From: an uncultured Pelagibacteraceae bacterium
GTDB lineage: Bacteria > Pseudomonadota > Alphaproteobacteria > Pelagibacterales > Pelagibacteraceae
DNA length: 50,580 nucleotides
Direction of reading: 5' to 3'
NCBI GenBank assembly: GCA_902588895.1
Contig: CACIRC010000007.1
Location: 1-50,580 of the forward strand
Shown: positions 16,026 to 24,833 of the stretch, piece after piece
Numbering within the stretch: the stretch's first letter is position 1
Layout: every line of letters begins with the position of its first letter
The notes under the pieces: generated by a model
Told to the model about the DNA's origin: nothing
The model's database searches: none
The model's input: only the letters and a program-made list of their open reading frames with translations
Translations under genes and position numbers: made by a program

Positions 16026-16873
16026 AAATTAAACCACTTCAAATAATTGCTCATATTATTTTAATATTAGGAGTATTGTTAATGGTAGTTCCGATTTGGA
16101 TATCTTTTGCAAGTTCTTCACATGACTCTGTAACTATACTGACAGAAGGTATGAAGTTTCATATAGGTGATCAGCTAGCAAGAAACTATAACGAAGTTTT
16201 AAATGAAAAAGGTGGTTGGTCAGAAGAAGTGACTGCTGCAAAAATGTTTATTAATAGTTTTATAATGGCATTAGGAATTGCAACACTTAAAGTAGTTATT
16301 TCTGCAATGTCAGCATATGCTTTGGTTTATTATAGATTTAAATTAGCTGTACCAATTTTTTGGTTAATCTTTATTACTCTACTTGTTCCTTTGGAGGTAA
16401 GAATTTTTCCAAGCTATAAAATTGTATCTGATTTAGGTTTAACAAATTCATATACAGGCCTTATTCTTCCATTAGTTGCCTCAGCAACAGCAACTTTTTT
16501 CTTCAGACAATTTTACAAAACAATTCCAGATGAACTATTGGAGTCAGCAAAATTAGATGGAGCAAATGCTTGGAGTTTTTTCATAGATTTCTTGGTTCCA
16601 TTATCTAAAACTATGATAGCAGCAATGTTTATCTTTATGTTTGTGTATGGATATAGCCAATATTTATGGCCGCTAATAATGACAACTGCAGAAGAATATT
16701 GGACTGTTGTAATGGGAATGAAAATTATTTACACAGAAAGCTATGAAGGAGTTGCTCTGCCAAGAACGGCAGAAAGATTTGCATATATCATTTTGTCAAT
16801 GATCCCACCTGTTTTAGTGGTAGTATTTTTACAAAAATGGTTCATAAAAGGATTAATTCAAACGGAGAAATAA
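16022..16873 (+). CDS. ABC transporter permease (UgpE-like), copy 2
   Basis: The 283-residue protein is a tandem paralogue of the preceding UgpE-like permease. It differs mainly in the first periplasmic loop (about 28-60) and in an insertion near residue 240 (YTESYEGVALPRTAERF) where copy 1 has a shorter segment. The EAA loop ESAKLDGANAWSFFIDFLVPL is intact. It abuts the ATPase gene (TAA then ATG). The two copies might form alternative heterodimers with UgpA, changing substrate range (inference). Confidence 0.85.
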   Translation: MKIKPLQIIAHIILILGVLLMVVPIWISFASSSHDSVTILTEGMKFHIGDQLARNYNEVLNEKGGWSEEVTAAKMFINSFIMALGIATLKVVISAMSAYALVYYRFKLAVPIFWLIFITLLVPLEVRIFPSYKIVSDLGLTNSYTGLILPLVASATATFFFRQFYKTIPDELLESAKLDGANAWSFFIDFLVPLSKTMIAAMFIFMFVYGYSQYLWPLIMTTAEEYWTVVMGMKIIYTESYEGVALPRTAERFAYIILSMIPPVLVVVFLQKWFIKGLIQTEK

Positions 16874-17926
16874 ATGAGTTTTTTAGATTTAAAAAATGTG
16901 ACTAAGATTTACCCAAATGGAACTAAGGCTGTTCATGAAACTTCATTAAGTATTGATGAAGGAGAATTTATGGTTTTTGTAGGACCTAGTGGTTGTGGAA
17001 AATCAACTTTATTAAGGATGGTTGCAGGTTTAGAGGATATTACAGAGGGTGATATTAATCTTGATGGAAAATTAATGAATGAAGTTGATCCATCTGAAAG
17101 AGATGTAGCAATGGTGTTTCAGAACTATGCATTATACCCACACATGAATGTTTATAATAATTTAGCTTATGGTCTAAAAAATAGAGGAATTGACAAAGAA
17201 ACAATTGAGCAAAAAGTAAATGATGCAGCTAAGCTGTTACAAATTTCAGATTATTTACAGAGAAAACCTTCAATGTTATCCGGAGGTCAAAGACAAAGAG
17301 TTGCAATGGGCAGAGCAATTGTAAGAAATCCAAAAATATTCTTATTTGACGAGCCTCTTTCAAACTTAGATGCAAAATTAAGAATTCAGATGAGACTTGA
17401 AATTAAAAAACTTCAGCAGAAAGTTGGAGTAACAAGTATATTTGTTACGCATGATCAAGTTGAGGCCATGACACTTGCTGATAGGTTGGCAGTAATTAAT
17501 AATGGAATTATTGAACAGCTTGGTACCCCTATAGAGATATACGATAATCCAAAATCTTTATTTGTTGCGGGTTTTATTGGTTCACCACAAATGAATTTTT
17601 TAGATGGTAATTTAAAAAATAAAACATTATCTGCAGAAGGTTTTGAGATTAAAGACGTTAATACTGAGCATGAAGGAGAAGTTACTTTAGGAATAAGACC
17701 AGAGCATTTAGTACAATCTGAAAATGGTTTAATTAATTTAAAAGTAGACCTAGTGGAACAGCTTGGTTCGGATAATCTTGTTTATGGTCAATTGACAAAT
17801 ATAAAAGACTTTTGTTACAGGTGCCCAGGAAATCAAACTATTGAAAAAGGTTCTAATCTAAGTCTAAATATTGAGAACAAAAAATATTATATTTTTGATA
17901 AAAGCACTGGTAAAAGAGTTAATTAA
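16874..17926 (+). CDS. ugpC: Glycerol-3-phosphate-type ABC transporter ATP-binding protein (UgpC-like)
   Basis: The 350-residue ATPase has Walker A GPSGCGKST (37-45), the signature LSGGQRQRVAMGRAI, Walker B IFLFDEPLSNLD, the switch His in FVTHDQVEAM and a C-terminal TOBE/OB regulatory domain (IRPEHL near 265). This is the MalK/UgpC layout. It powers the importer encoded by the preceding four genes. The start is an ATG directly after the permease stop; its own stop is two bases before the UgpQ start codon. Confidence 0.9.
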   Translation: MSFLDLKNVTKIYPNGTKAVHETSLSIDEGEFMVFVGPSGCGKSTLLRMVAGLEDITEGDINLDGKLMNEVDPSERDVAMVFQNYALYPHMNVYNNLAYGLKNRGIDKETIEQKVNDAAKLLQISDYLQRKPSMLSGGQRQRVAMGRAIVRNPKIFLFDEPLSNLDAKLRIQMRLEIKKLQQKVGVTSIFVTHDQVEAMTLADRLAVINNGIIEQLGTPIEIYDNPKSLFVAGFIGSPQMNFLDGNLKNKTLSAEGFEIKDVNTEHEGEVTLGIRPEHLVQSENGLINLKVDLVEQLGSDNLVYGQLTNIKDFCYRCPGNQTIEKGSNLSLNIENKKYYIFDKSTGKRVN

Positions 17927-17928
17927 AT

Positions 17929-18849
17929 TTGATTTTAAGCAAACCAAATCATATAAAAATTTATGGACACCGAGGAGCTAGGGGAGATCTTCCTGAAAAT
18001 ACTTTAGAGAGTTTCAAATATTTATTTGAAAATAATATTAATGCATACGAAACAGATATATTAATTTCTAAGGATCTTGTACCAGTTATTGCTCATGATT
18101 TTAGATTAGATCCAAGCAGAACAAAAGATAATGAGGGGAATTGGATAGAGGATGAAAATTTAAAAATATTTGATTTAACTTATGACGAACTCTCAAAGTT
18201 TGACGTAGGTTCAGTAAATAAACTATCCAGATACGGAAGAAGATTTATTAATCAAAAAAAATTAGAAAACCAAAGAATACCAAAACTTTCTGAATTATTA
18301 GAAATGTCTTCAAAAAATAAATCTGAAAAATTATTAATAAATTTAGAAATAAAATCTACACCAGAGGAAGAAAATTTAACACCAGAACCAGAAGATACAG
18401 TAAAATTAATTATGAACGATATAAATGAATCATCTTTAAAAGATAAAATAATCGTTTCATCATTTGATTGGAGAACTTTATCAGTAATTAAAAATCAGTA
18501 TCCTGAAATTCCAAGAGCTTACTTAACTCAACATTTGACAGGTATTAATATTAATCAAACTATTTACAACAGATCTCCATGGTTGAGTTTTTTGCCTTAT
18601 TATGAAGATCATGAATTGCCAAAAATTATAAAGTCACAAGGTGGAAAAGCTTGGCATCCATACCGAAAAGACATTACAAAAAAACTTGTTGATATTTCTC
18701 ATCAAGAAGAATTGCCAGTTAATGTATGGACAGTAAACAAAGAGTACGAAATGTTAAAGATGGTTGAGTACGGCGTAGATGGTATTATGACAGATTATCC
18801 ATTAAGGTTGAAAGAACTTTGTGAGAAAGAAAATATAAAATGGTTTTAG
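17929..18849 (+). CDS. ugpQ: Glycerophosphodiester phosphodiesterase (UgpQ-like)
   Basis: The 306-residue GDPD has GHRGARGDLPENT (13-25) with the catalytic His, ETDI (E-x-D metal ligands, near 43-45) and HDFRLDPSRT with the second His. The C-terminal WTVNKEYEMLKMVEYGVDGIMTDYP is typical. No signal peptide is seen, so it acts in the cytoplasm, splitting imported glycerophosphodiesters into glycerol-3-phosphate and an alcohol such as choline or ethanolamine. The start is TTG two bases after ugpC; the domain begins at once, which supports it. Choline released here could feed a choline-oxidising enzyme such as the GMC protein (inference). Confidence 0.88.
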   Translation: MILSKPNHIKIYGHRGARGDLPENTLESFKYLFENNINAYETDILISKDLVPVIAHDFRLDPSRTKDNEGNWIEDENLKIFDLTYDELSKFDVGSVNKLSRYGRRFINQKKLENQRIPKLSELLEMSSKNKSEKLLINLEIKSTPEEENLTPEPEDTVKLIMNDINESSLKDKIIVSSFDWRTLSVIKNQYPEIPRAYLTQHLTGININQTIYNRSPWLSFLPYYEDHELPKIIKSQGGKAWHPYRKDITKKLVDISHQEELPVNVWTVNKEYEMLKMVEYGVDGIMTDYPLRLKELCEKENIKWF

Positions 18850-18858
18850 TTTATTTTA

Positions 18859-19578
18859 ATGGATTTAAATATAGTTAATAACCAAGAGAAATTTTTAGCA
18901 GGAAAACTTGAAGGATATACTTTAAAAGGTGCAGAAAATAAATTTGACGACAGAGGAAATCCTTTACCATTTCCAGGCTGCACAATAATTTGTAATATTC
19001 CTCTTAATACCGATTTATCTGATCAAATAATTAGTTTCCAAAAAAATATAGAAAATTTTAATCCTGAAAAAACTTATTTCTATTTACCTCCATCCAGTTT
19101 TCATATGACATTATTTGATTGTTGTAATTTAAATACTAAAAACACCAATTATTGGCCATCAGATATAGATCCCGATATGCATTACAAAGATATAGCTGTT
19201 GAATTAAATAAAAGAATTGAAAACTATAATTTTCCAGAGGAATTGAATTTTAAACTAAAAATGTTTTTTGGTGGTTATAGTATTATTTTAGAACCATTTT
19301 CTGAAAATGATGAAAAAATATTAAGAAATTGTAGAGATGAAATAAGCAGCTTATTAAAAATTAAATTTGAAAACCATCAAAGATATACTTTTCATATTAC
19401 TTTGGCATATATCTTGAGAGAACTTAATCAAATTGAAATAAAAAATTTAATTGAATTTAATAAACAATTATCGTTTGACTTTAGTAAAAAATTTCCAAAA
19501 ATTACTTTCACAAGACCTGAAATGTGTACTTTCGAAGATATGCTAGAATTTAAAAGTATTAATCTTTCCAGCCTGTAA
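18859..19578 (+). CDS. 2H phosphoesterase-like protein (DUF1868-type)
   Basis: The 239-residue protein carries two His-x-Thr motifs, SSFHMTLFD (H82, T84) and YTFHITLAYI (H179, T181), about 97 residues apart, the hallmark of the 2H (LigT/cyclic-phosphodiesterase) fold. N-terminal GAENKFDDRGNPLPFPGCTI resembles DUF1868 proteins. No signal peptide. It follows UgpQ after nine bases, so it may process phosphodiesters or cyclic phosphates brought in by the Ugp transporter. RNA-end processing is the other known role of the superfamily. The last 20 bases overlap the convergent aldehyde dehydrogenase gene. Confidence 0.7.
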   Translation: MDLNIVNNQEKFLAGKLEGYTLKGAENKFDDRGNPLPFPGCTIICNIPLNTDLSDQIISFQKNIENFNPEKTYFYLPPSSFHMTLFDCCNLNTKNTNYWPSDIDPDMHYKDIAVELNKRIENYNFPEELNFKLKMFFGGYSIILEPFSENDEKILRNCRDEISSLLKIKFENHQRYTFHITLAYILRELNQIEIKNLIEFNKQLSFDFSKKFPKITFTRPEMCTFEDMLEFKSINLSSL

Positions 19579-20992
19579 CAGTTTTTACTTCTAAATATTC
19601 TTCAAGCCCCCAAACTCCACCTTCTCTTCCATTTCCTGATTGTCTGTATCCCCCAAATGGTGTGCCTGCGTCAGCTGGATTTCCATTGATATAAACACAT
19701 CCTGACCTTAGTTTTTTTGCAACTCTATGAGCTTTCTCTCTATCTTCAGTTTGTAAATAATTTCCTAAACCATAAGATGTATCATTTACAATATTTACTG
19801 CCTCATCTTCACTTTCAAAAGGTATTATGGAAAGCACTGGACCAAAAATTTCCTCTTTTGCAATTCTCATTTCATTTGTTACATTTGTGAAAATAGTTGG
19901 TTTAATAAAATATCCTTTATTTAATCCATTAGGCAACTCTGGCCCACCCGCAGATAATGTTGCTCCTTCTGATATTCCGCTTTCAATTAAATTTATAATT
20001 TTATCATACTGTGTTTTAGAAATAACCGGACCAATATGATCTCCTTTTTTTGATGCTTGATCTACTTTTATCTTATTGGCTTCATCTACTGCCTCATCCA
20101 CTGCTCTTTTATAAATAGATTTTTCAACTAACATTCTTGTTGGTGCATCACATGACTGACCAGAATTACTCATTACATTTCTTATGCCATCTCTAACTGC
20201 ATTTTTATAACTATCGGCAAAAACTATATTTCCACCTTTGCCACCAAGTTCTAAGCAAACTCTTTTTATTGTTTCGGCTGCATTTTTAGAAATTAGTCGT
20301 CCAGCACGTGTTGAACCTGTAAAAGAAACCATATCAATATCGGGATGGCTAGATATTTGAGTTCCAACTCCTGCACCATCTCCATTTACCAGATTAAATA
20401 CTCCTTTTGGGAAACCAACTTCATCAATCATTTCTGCAAATAGCATTCCTGAAAGTGGTGCTATTTCTGATGGCTTTAGAATCATTGTGCATCCTGTTGC
20501 AAAGGCAGGAACTACTTTGAGAGCTATTTGGTTTATTGGCCAATTCCATGGGGTAATTAGTCCACAAACTCCGATTGGTTCATAATAAATGTGGTTATTA
20601 GATTTGTGATCAAAATGTTCATCAAATTCAAAGTCTTTAAGTCTTAAAATAAAATCTTCTAAGTGTGTTTGTCCAGATCCAGTTTGTACATCTGTTGCCC
20701 AATCCGTTGGAGCTCCCATTTCTAGCGAAATAGCCTCTGCCATTTCTCCAAATCTTTTTTTATAAACTAATAATAATTTTTCCAGCAAATCTAATCTTTC
20801 CTCTTTGCTAGTTTCTTTCCAAGTTTCAAATGCAGTTTTTGCAGCTTTAACTGCGTTATCTGTGTCTTTTTTTGAACCCAATGAAATAATTGCACAAGGA
20901 TCTTCATTACAAGGATTAATTACCTCAAAGTCATTTTTTTCTACTGGATCAACCCATTTACCATTTATGTAAAATTTTCTTTTATCTAACAT
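19559..20992 (-). CDS. NAD(P)-dependent aldehyde dehydrogenase
   Basis: The 477-residue ALDH has LITPWNWP (145-152), the catalytic Glu in CLELGGKGGN (E248) and the catalytic Cys in SGQSCDAPTRM (C281), plus EIFGPVLSI and the C-terminal GREGG. It is a paralogue of the ALDH at 34038-35471 (same length, same QSC-AP-RM active site). It follows a 3-hydroxyisobutyrate-dehydrogenase-like gene after 21 bases. It oxidises a small aldehyde, perhaps a semialdehyde made by that dehydrogenase; the substrate is not readable from sequence. Confidence 0.88.
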   Translation of the reverse strand: MLDKRKFYINGKWVDPVEKNDFEVINPCNEDPCAIISLGSKKDTDNAVKAAKTAFETWKETSKEERLDLLEKLLLVYKKRFGEMAEAISLEMGAPTDWATDVQTGSGQTHLEDFILRLKDFEFDEHFDHKSNNHIYYEPIGVCGLITPWNWPINQIALKVVPAFATGCTMILKPSEIAPLSGMLFAEMIDEVGFPKGVFNLVNGDGAGVGTQISSHPDIDMVSFTGSTRAGRLISKNAAETIKRVCLELGGKGGNIVFADSYKNAVRDGIRNVMSNSGQSCDAPTRMLVEKSIYKRAVDEAVDEANKIKVDQASKKGDHIGPVISKTQYDKIINLIESGISEGATLSAGGPELPNGLNKGYFIKPTIFTNVTNEMRIAKEEIFGPVLSIIPFESEDEAVNIVNDTSYGLGNYLQTEDREKAHRVAKKLRSGCVYINGNPADAGTPFGGYRQSGNGREGGVWGLEEYLEVKTVTGWKD

Positions 20993-21013
20993 TTAATAAT
21001 CTTAGCATATTTA

Positions 21014-21955
21014 TTAAATTTCATAGCCTTTTTCTTCAGGTTCATTATCCACAAGCTCATCAGGAAAACCTTCGGCCCTAAAATCAATTTTATTTAAATC
21101 TTCCATTCTTTTTACAATCATCGAAGACCATGCTCTTGAACCATATTTTTCTTGTCCATCTCTAAATATCTCAACTATCTTTGGCGAAATTTCTAAAGGA
21201 GCATTTAATTTTTTAGCTAGATTATCAAATAAACTAGTATCTTTTAAAACAAGATCCATTGTAAAATTAATATTATAAGAACCATTTAAAATAACCTGAC
21301 TTTCTGTTTCATGGACAAACGAATTTCCAGATGAAACCGCTATACCTTTAAATGTTTTATTTAGATCTAAATTTGATTTTTTAGCAACAGTCCATGCTTC
21401 ACCTAAAGCCACTAAATGAACTGATGCCAAATAATTTGTTATGACTTTAAGAACCGAAGCACTACCTAATTCACCAGTATGTAATACTTTTCTACCCATT
21501 ACAGTTAAGGCAGGTAATATTTTTTCAAAAGCTTTTCTTTCTCCACCTACAAATATCGCAATATTACCTGTGGCTGCTCTATGACATCCTCCACTAACAG
21601 GTCCATCTAGTGGGACAGCTTTTTTTGATATCACCTTATTTCCAAGTCTTTTAACCTCATCCTCATCTGTTGTGCTCATTTCTAACCAAATTTTATTTTC
21701 TGATAAACCATTTAAAATTCCATCTTCACTCTCCATAACCTCCGCGGAAACTTCAGGTGAAGGAAGTGAAGTAATAATTAGATCAGTTTGTTCTGCCAAT
21801 TCTTTAGGAGACTTTGCAACTTTAGCACCTAGCTTTTTAAATTCATTTGTTAAACTTTCATCTATTTCTCTAACAGTTACATCAAAATTATTTCTTATTA
21901 AGCTTCCAGCTAGTTTACCGCCTACATTTCCTAAACCAATAAAACCTATTTTCAT
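21014..21955 (-). CDS. 3-Hydroxyisobutyrate dehydrogenase-family beta-hydroxyacid dehydrogenase
   Basis: The 313-residue protein has the Rossmann motif GLGNVG (7-12), the substrate-binding GPVSGG region (DGPVSGGCHRAATG), and a Lys in SASVLKVITNYL in the position of the catalytic Lys of the family. It oxidises a beta-hydroxyacid to a semialdehyde, which the downstream ALDH could then oxidise. Start overlaps the stop of the EamA gene by four bases. The gene is about 15 residues longer than MmsB at the C-terminus. The specific acid is unknown. Confidence 0.85.
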   Translation of the reverse strand: MKIGFIGLGNVGGKLAGSLIRNNFDVTVREIDESLTNEFKKLGAKVAKSPKELAEQTDLIITSLPSPEVSAEVMESEDGILNGLSENKIWLEMSTTDEDEVKRLGNKVISKKAVPLDGPVSGGCHRAATGNIAIFVGGERKAFEKILPALTVMGRKVLHTGELGSASVLKVITNYLASVHLVALGEAWTVAKKSNLDLNKTFKGIAVSSGNSFVHETESQVILNGSYNINFTMDLVLKDTSLFDNLAKKLNAPLEISPKIVEIFRDGQEKYGSRAWSSMIVKRMEDLNKIDFRAEGFPDELVDNEPEEKGYEI

Positions 21956-22824
21956 TTTATTTCCTCTTCTTTTTTATTTTTTGTAAATACAATTAAAATT
22001 ACACCCACTATTATTATTGCCCCACCTATAAATAATTCTTGTGTTGGTTTTTCACCTAAAAGAAATATAGCAGCTAGTAAACCTGTTGGGGGTATACCCA
22101 TGGTAACGATAGGAAGCACTTTATAAAGTGGGTTGTTTTTTAAAACATAATAGAAACAACCATAAGTAATTGGTTGCATGATAAAACCAATATAAATTGC
22201 AATGATCCAGTGATCAATCTTGGCATTTGTTAAATAATTAATTGTATTTCCATCAATTATTGATGAAAGCATTATTAAAATTGGCCCAGAGAAAAATGCT
22301 AACCAAGCAACTAGAGCCAAAGGATTTATTTCTTTACTTAAAGGTTTAACCATAACTTGTCCAAGAGCCCATATAGCAGACCCTAAAATTGTAAGGCCAA
22401 TTCCAATAAACTTTCCATCTAAGTTAGGAGATCCAGTTAAAATATAAACACCAACAAAAGCGATAGCTATACCAATCAAAGCTCTAATAGTTGGTTTTTC
22501 TTTAAGCATGAAGTAAGCAAAAATAACTCCAAACGGAACTTCCATCTGAACCAAAAGAACTGCTGAAGATGCATCAATTAAATCTAAACCAGTATATGTA
22601 ATACTATATTGCAACGTATTAGCCACTAATGATGCAGCAAATATTCTTTTTAAATATCCTTTTGGTATTGGAAACCACCAAACTAATAATGATGCAGCAA
22701 ATGTAAATCTTATACCCATTAAAAGTATAGGGGGGAAAGATTCAAAAGCAGGTTTTGCAATTACAAAACCGAAGCCTAAAAAAATAGGCACCAAGGAGGC
22801 TACAAAAGTGTCTTTTATATTCAT
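21952..22824 (-). CDS. EamA/DMT-family transporter
   Basis: The 290-residue protein has ten predicted helices in two EamA repeats and the conserved QMEVPFGVIFAYFMLKEKPT segment at the end of repeat one. It is first in a three-gene minus-strand operon with the dehydrogenase and ALDH, and divergent from the EutA-like gene by 57 bases. It may exchange the substrate or product of this short pathway. This is a different subfamily from the tandem pair at the left edge. Confidence 0.85.
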   Translation of the reverse strand: MNIKDTFVASLVPIFLGFGFVIAKPAFESFPPILLMGIRFTFAASLLVWWFPIPKGYLKRIFAASLVANTLQYSITYTGLDLIDASSAVLLVQMEVPFGVIFAYFMLKEKPTIRALIGIAIAFVGVYILTGSPNLDGKFIGIGLTILGSAIWALGQVMVKPLSKEINPLALVAWLAFFSGPILIMLSSIIDGNTINYLTNAKIDHWIIAIYIGFIMQPITYGCFYYVLKNNPLYKVLPIVTMGIPPTGLLAAIFLLGEKPTQELFIGGAIIIVGVILIVFTKNKKEEEIK

Positions 22825-22858
22825 GCCTATTTTAATATTAATGATTATTAAAGAACTT

Positions 22859-22871
22859 GTGATATATTCAC
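22859..22871. promoter_or_regulatory. Inverted repeat GTGATATATTCAC in divergent spacer
   Basis: GTGA and TCAC arms flank five bases (TATAT) in the 57-base spacer between the EamA and EutA-like genes. The centre overlaps a possible -10 (TATATT, 22863-22868) for the gene at 22882. It could be an operator for a GntR- or CRP-type regulator. Short arms and AT-rich context make this tentative. Confidence 0.3.
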
Positions 22872-22881
22872 TTTTTAAAAT

Positions 22882-23628
22882 ATGAATTCAACAAAAATAG
22901 ATCCAAAGTTTATTGGCCAAGCCAATCCAAGAGTTGGCTTAATTGCACTTGCAAGTGACTTTATGATTGAAAAAGATTTCATTAATGTGATTAAAAATAG
23001 AAAAATCGATTTCTTTGTAAATCGTATTGAGTGCTACAACCCTCTCACGAGAGAAAACCTCATTAAAATGTCTAATAAAATCACTGAGGTAACAAAAGAC
23101 ATTCTGCCAGATCAAGATTTGGATTGTGTAGTTTATGGATGTACCTCGGGGACTATTGCAGCTGGTCATGACTCAATAGAAAAAAAAGTCAAAGTCGTAA
23201 AGCCTATGGCAGAAGTTTCAACTCCTAGCACAGCAGCTATTAATGCGTTAAAGAAATTAAATATTAAGAAAGTTTCAATTTTTACACCATATAGCAAAAA
23301 ATTAAATGATGATGTTTTAGATTATTTTAAAAGTGAAGGTTTTGAAGTTACTTCTAATTCATATTTTGATATTCAAGATGACTATGACATTGGAAAAGTT
23401 GATCAAGATTATTTGTATAAAGTATTATCAAAAATAGATTTAAATGGGGCTGAAGCTTTATTTGTTTCATGCACAGCTCTACCAGTTTTAGAAATTATTG
23501 ATAAATTAGAAAAAAAATTAAACACTATAGTTTTATCCAGTAATCAGGCATTAATTTGGGATACCCTTGTAAAAATAAAAAAGAATAATTCAGTAGAAGG
23601 GTTTGGAAAATTATTCCAAGTTAACTGA
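22882..23628 (+). CDS. Asp/Glu racemase-superfamily protein, EutA / maleate isomerase-like
   Basis: The 248-residue protein has paired active-site cysteines in YGCTSGTIA (C87) and VSCTALPV (C197), typical of the aspartate racemase/arylmalonate decarboxylase/maleate isomerase fold. The N-terminal RVGLIALASDFMIEKDF and the YGCTSG motif resemble EutA of ectoine-utilisation clusters. The stop overlaps the start of the EutD/DoeA-like gene (TGATG), so they are translationally coupled. The reaction of EutA itself is not settled; a racemase or isomerase role in ectoine breakdown is assumed by context. Confidence 0.75.
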   Translation: MNSTKIDPKFIGQANPRVGLIALASDFMIEKDFINVIKNRKIDFFVNRIECYNPLTRENLIKMSNKITEVTKDILPDQDLDCVVYGCTSGTIAAGHDSIEKKVKVVKPMAEVSTPSTAAINALKKLNIKKVSIFTPYSKKLNDDVLDYFKSEGFEVTSNSYFDIQDDYDIGKVDQDYLYKVLSKIDLNGAEALFVSCTALPVLEIIDKLEKKLNTIVLSSNQALIWDTLVKIKKNNSVEGFGKLFQVN

Positions 23629-24794
23629 TGTCTTTTACTAAAGAAGAGTACAAGTTAAGATTAAAAAAAGTTCAAAAAATGATGCAGGAAAAAGGCATCG
23701 AACTTTTAATTTCACATGATACAAATAATATGAATTATTTAACAGGTTATGATGCATGGTCTTTTTATTATGCTCAATGTGCTATTGTTCATGTAAATTC
23801 TGATGAACCTTTATGTTTTGTAAGAGCACAGGATGCTGGTGGTGCTTATATTACAACTTACCTAAAAAACGAGAGTGTTATTGTTTATGATGAAAACTAC
23901 ATTCATAAATGGCCAAAACATCCTTATGATTATTTAGTTGAAATAATTAAAGAGAGAAAGTGGGACAAACTAAATATAGGTGTTGAAATGGATGCCCATT
24001 ATTTTACTGCATTCTGTTATGAAAAAATCAAACAGGGATTACCAAATGCAAAAATTAAAGACAGTGATCGTTTAGTTAACTGGGCCAGGTTAGTTAAATC
24101 AGATTCCGAAATTGGTTTTATGAAATCTGCTGCAAAAATATCAGAAAAAGGAATGAAAACTGCAATGGAAGTAATTAAACCGGGTGTTAGACAGTGTGAT
24201 GCTGTAGGAGAAATTCAAAAAACATTATTTTATGGTACAGAGGAATTTGGTGGTGAGTATTCTAGTATTGCAACTTTGCTTCCTACAGGAAAAGGAACTT
24301 CAGCTTCGCATTTAACAGCAACTCAAGAAAAATTTGTAGATGGAGAGGCTACAATTATTGAATTATCTGGAGTTTATAAGAGATATCATGCTCCAATGGC
24401 AAGAACAGTGCTTCTTGGTAAGCCAAATCAGCTAAAAATTGATACCATGAATAAAACAATTGAAGCATTAAATGCAGGGATAAATGCTATCAAACCAGGG
24501 AACACCGCAGATGATGTTGCTCAAGCATTTTGGAAAATTTTAGATAAATACGGAATAGAAAAAAGATCTAGAACAGGATACTCAATTGGAATTGGCTATC
24601 CACCTGACTGGGGGGAACATACACTTAATATATACAAAGGAGATATGACAGTGTTAGAGCCCAACGTTTGTTTTCATATGATTGCTGTCATGCAATTCGG
24701 AGATTGGGGTGTAGAAGCTTCTGAGTCAATAAGAGTAACTGAAAATGGAAGCGAATTATTTTGCAATATGAGCAAAGAATTACACATTAAATAA
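23628..24794 (+). CDS. Ectoine hydrolase-like M24-family protein (DoeA/EutD type)
   Basis: The 388-residue protein has the creatinase-type N-domain (about 1-160) and pita-bread C-domain. The M24 metal ligands are mostly lost: the first Asp is Glu (E245 in IIELSGVY), the second is replaced in HAPMART, and the His motif reads GYSIGIGYPPDWGEHT. EutD/DoeA also lacks a metal and uses a Glu nucleophile to open the ectoine ring to N-acetyl-diaminobutyrate. The EutA-like neighbour supports this. No EutE/DoeB deacetylase of the known AstE type is adjacent, so the pathway is incomplete here. DMSP lyase DddP is an M24 relative, but it retains metal ligands missing here. Confidence 0.7.
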   Translation: MSFTKEEYKLRLKKVQKMMQEKGIELLISHDTNNMNYLTGYDAWSFYYAQCAIVHVNSDEPLCFVRAQDAGGAYITTYLKNESVIVYDENYIHKWPKHPYDYLVEIIKERKWDKLNIGVEMDAHYFTAFCYEKIKQGLPNAKIKDSDRLVNWARLVKSDSEIGFMKSAAKISEKGMKTAMEVIKPGVRQCDAVGEIQKTLFYGTEEFGGEYSSIATLLPTGKGTSASHLTATQEKFVDGEATIIELSGVYKRYHAPMARTVLLGKPNQLKIDTMNKTIEALNAGINAIKPGNTADDVAQAFWKILDKYGIEKRSRTGYSIGIGYPPDWGEHTLNIYKGDMTVLEPNVCFHMIAVMQFGDWGVEASESIRVTENGSELFCNMSKELHIK

Positions 24795-24833
24795 ATTGCT
24801 TGATTATCAATCTAACAAATGTTTTAAAGTCGT

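Noticed and set aside
23628..24794. DMSP lyase DddP (also an M24 relative) as identity
   Set aside because: The metal-ligand pattern is missing, and the EutA-like neighbour plus the GYSIGIGYPPDWGEHT motif point to the EutD/DoeA group.
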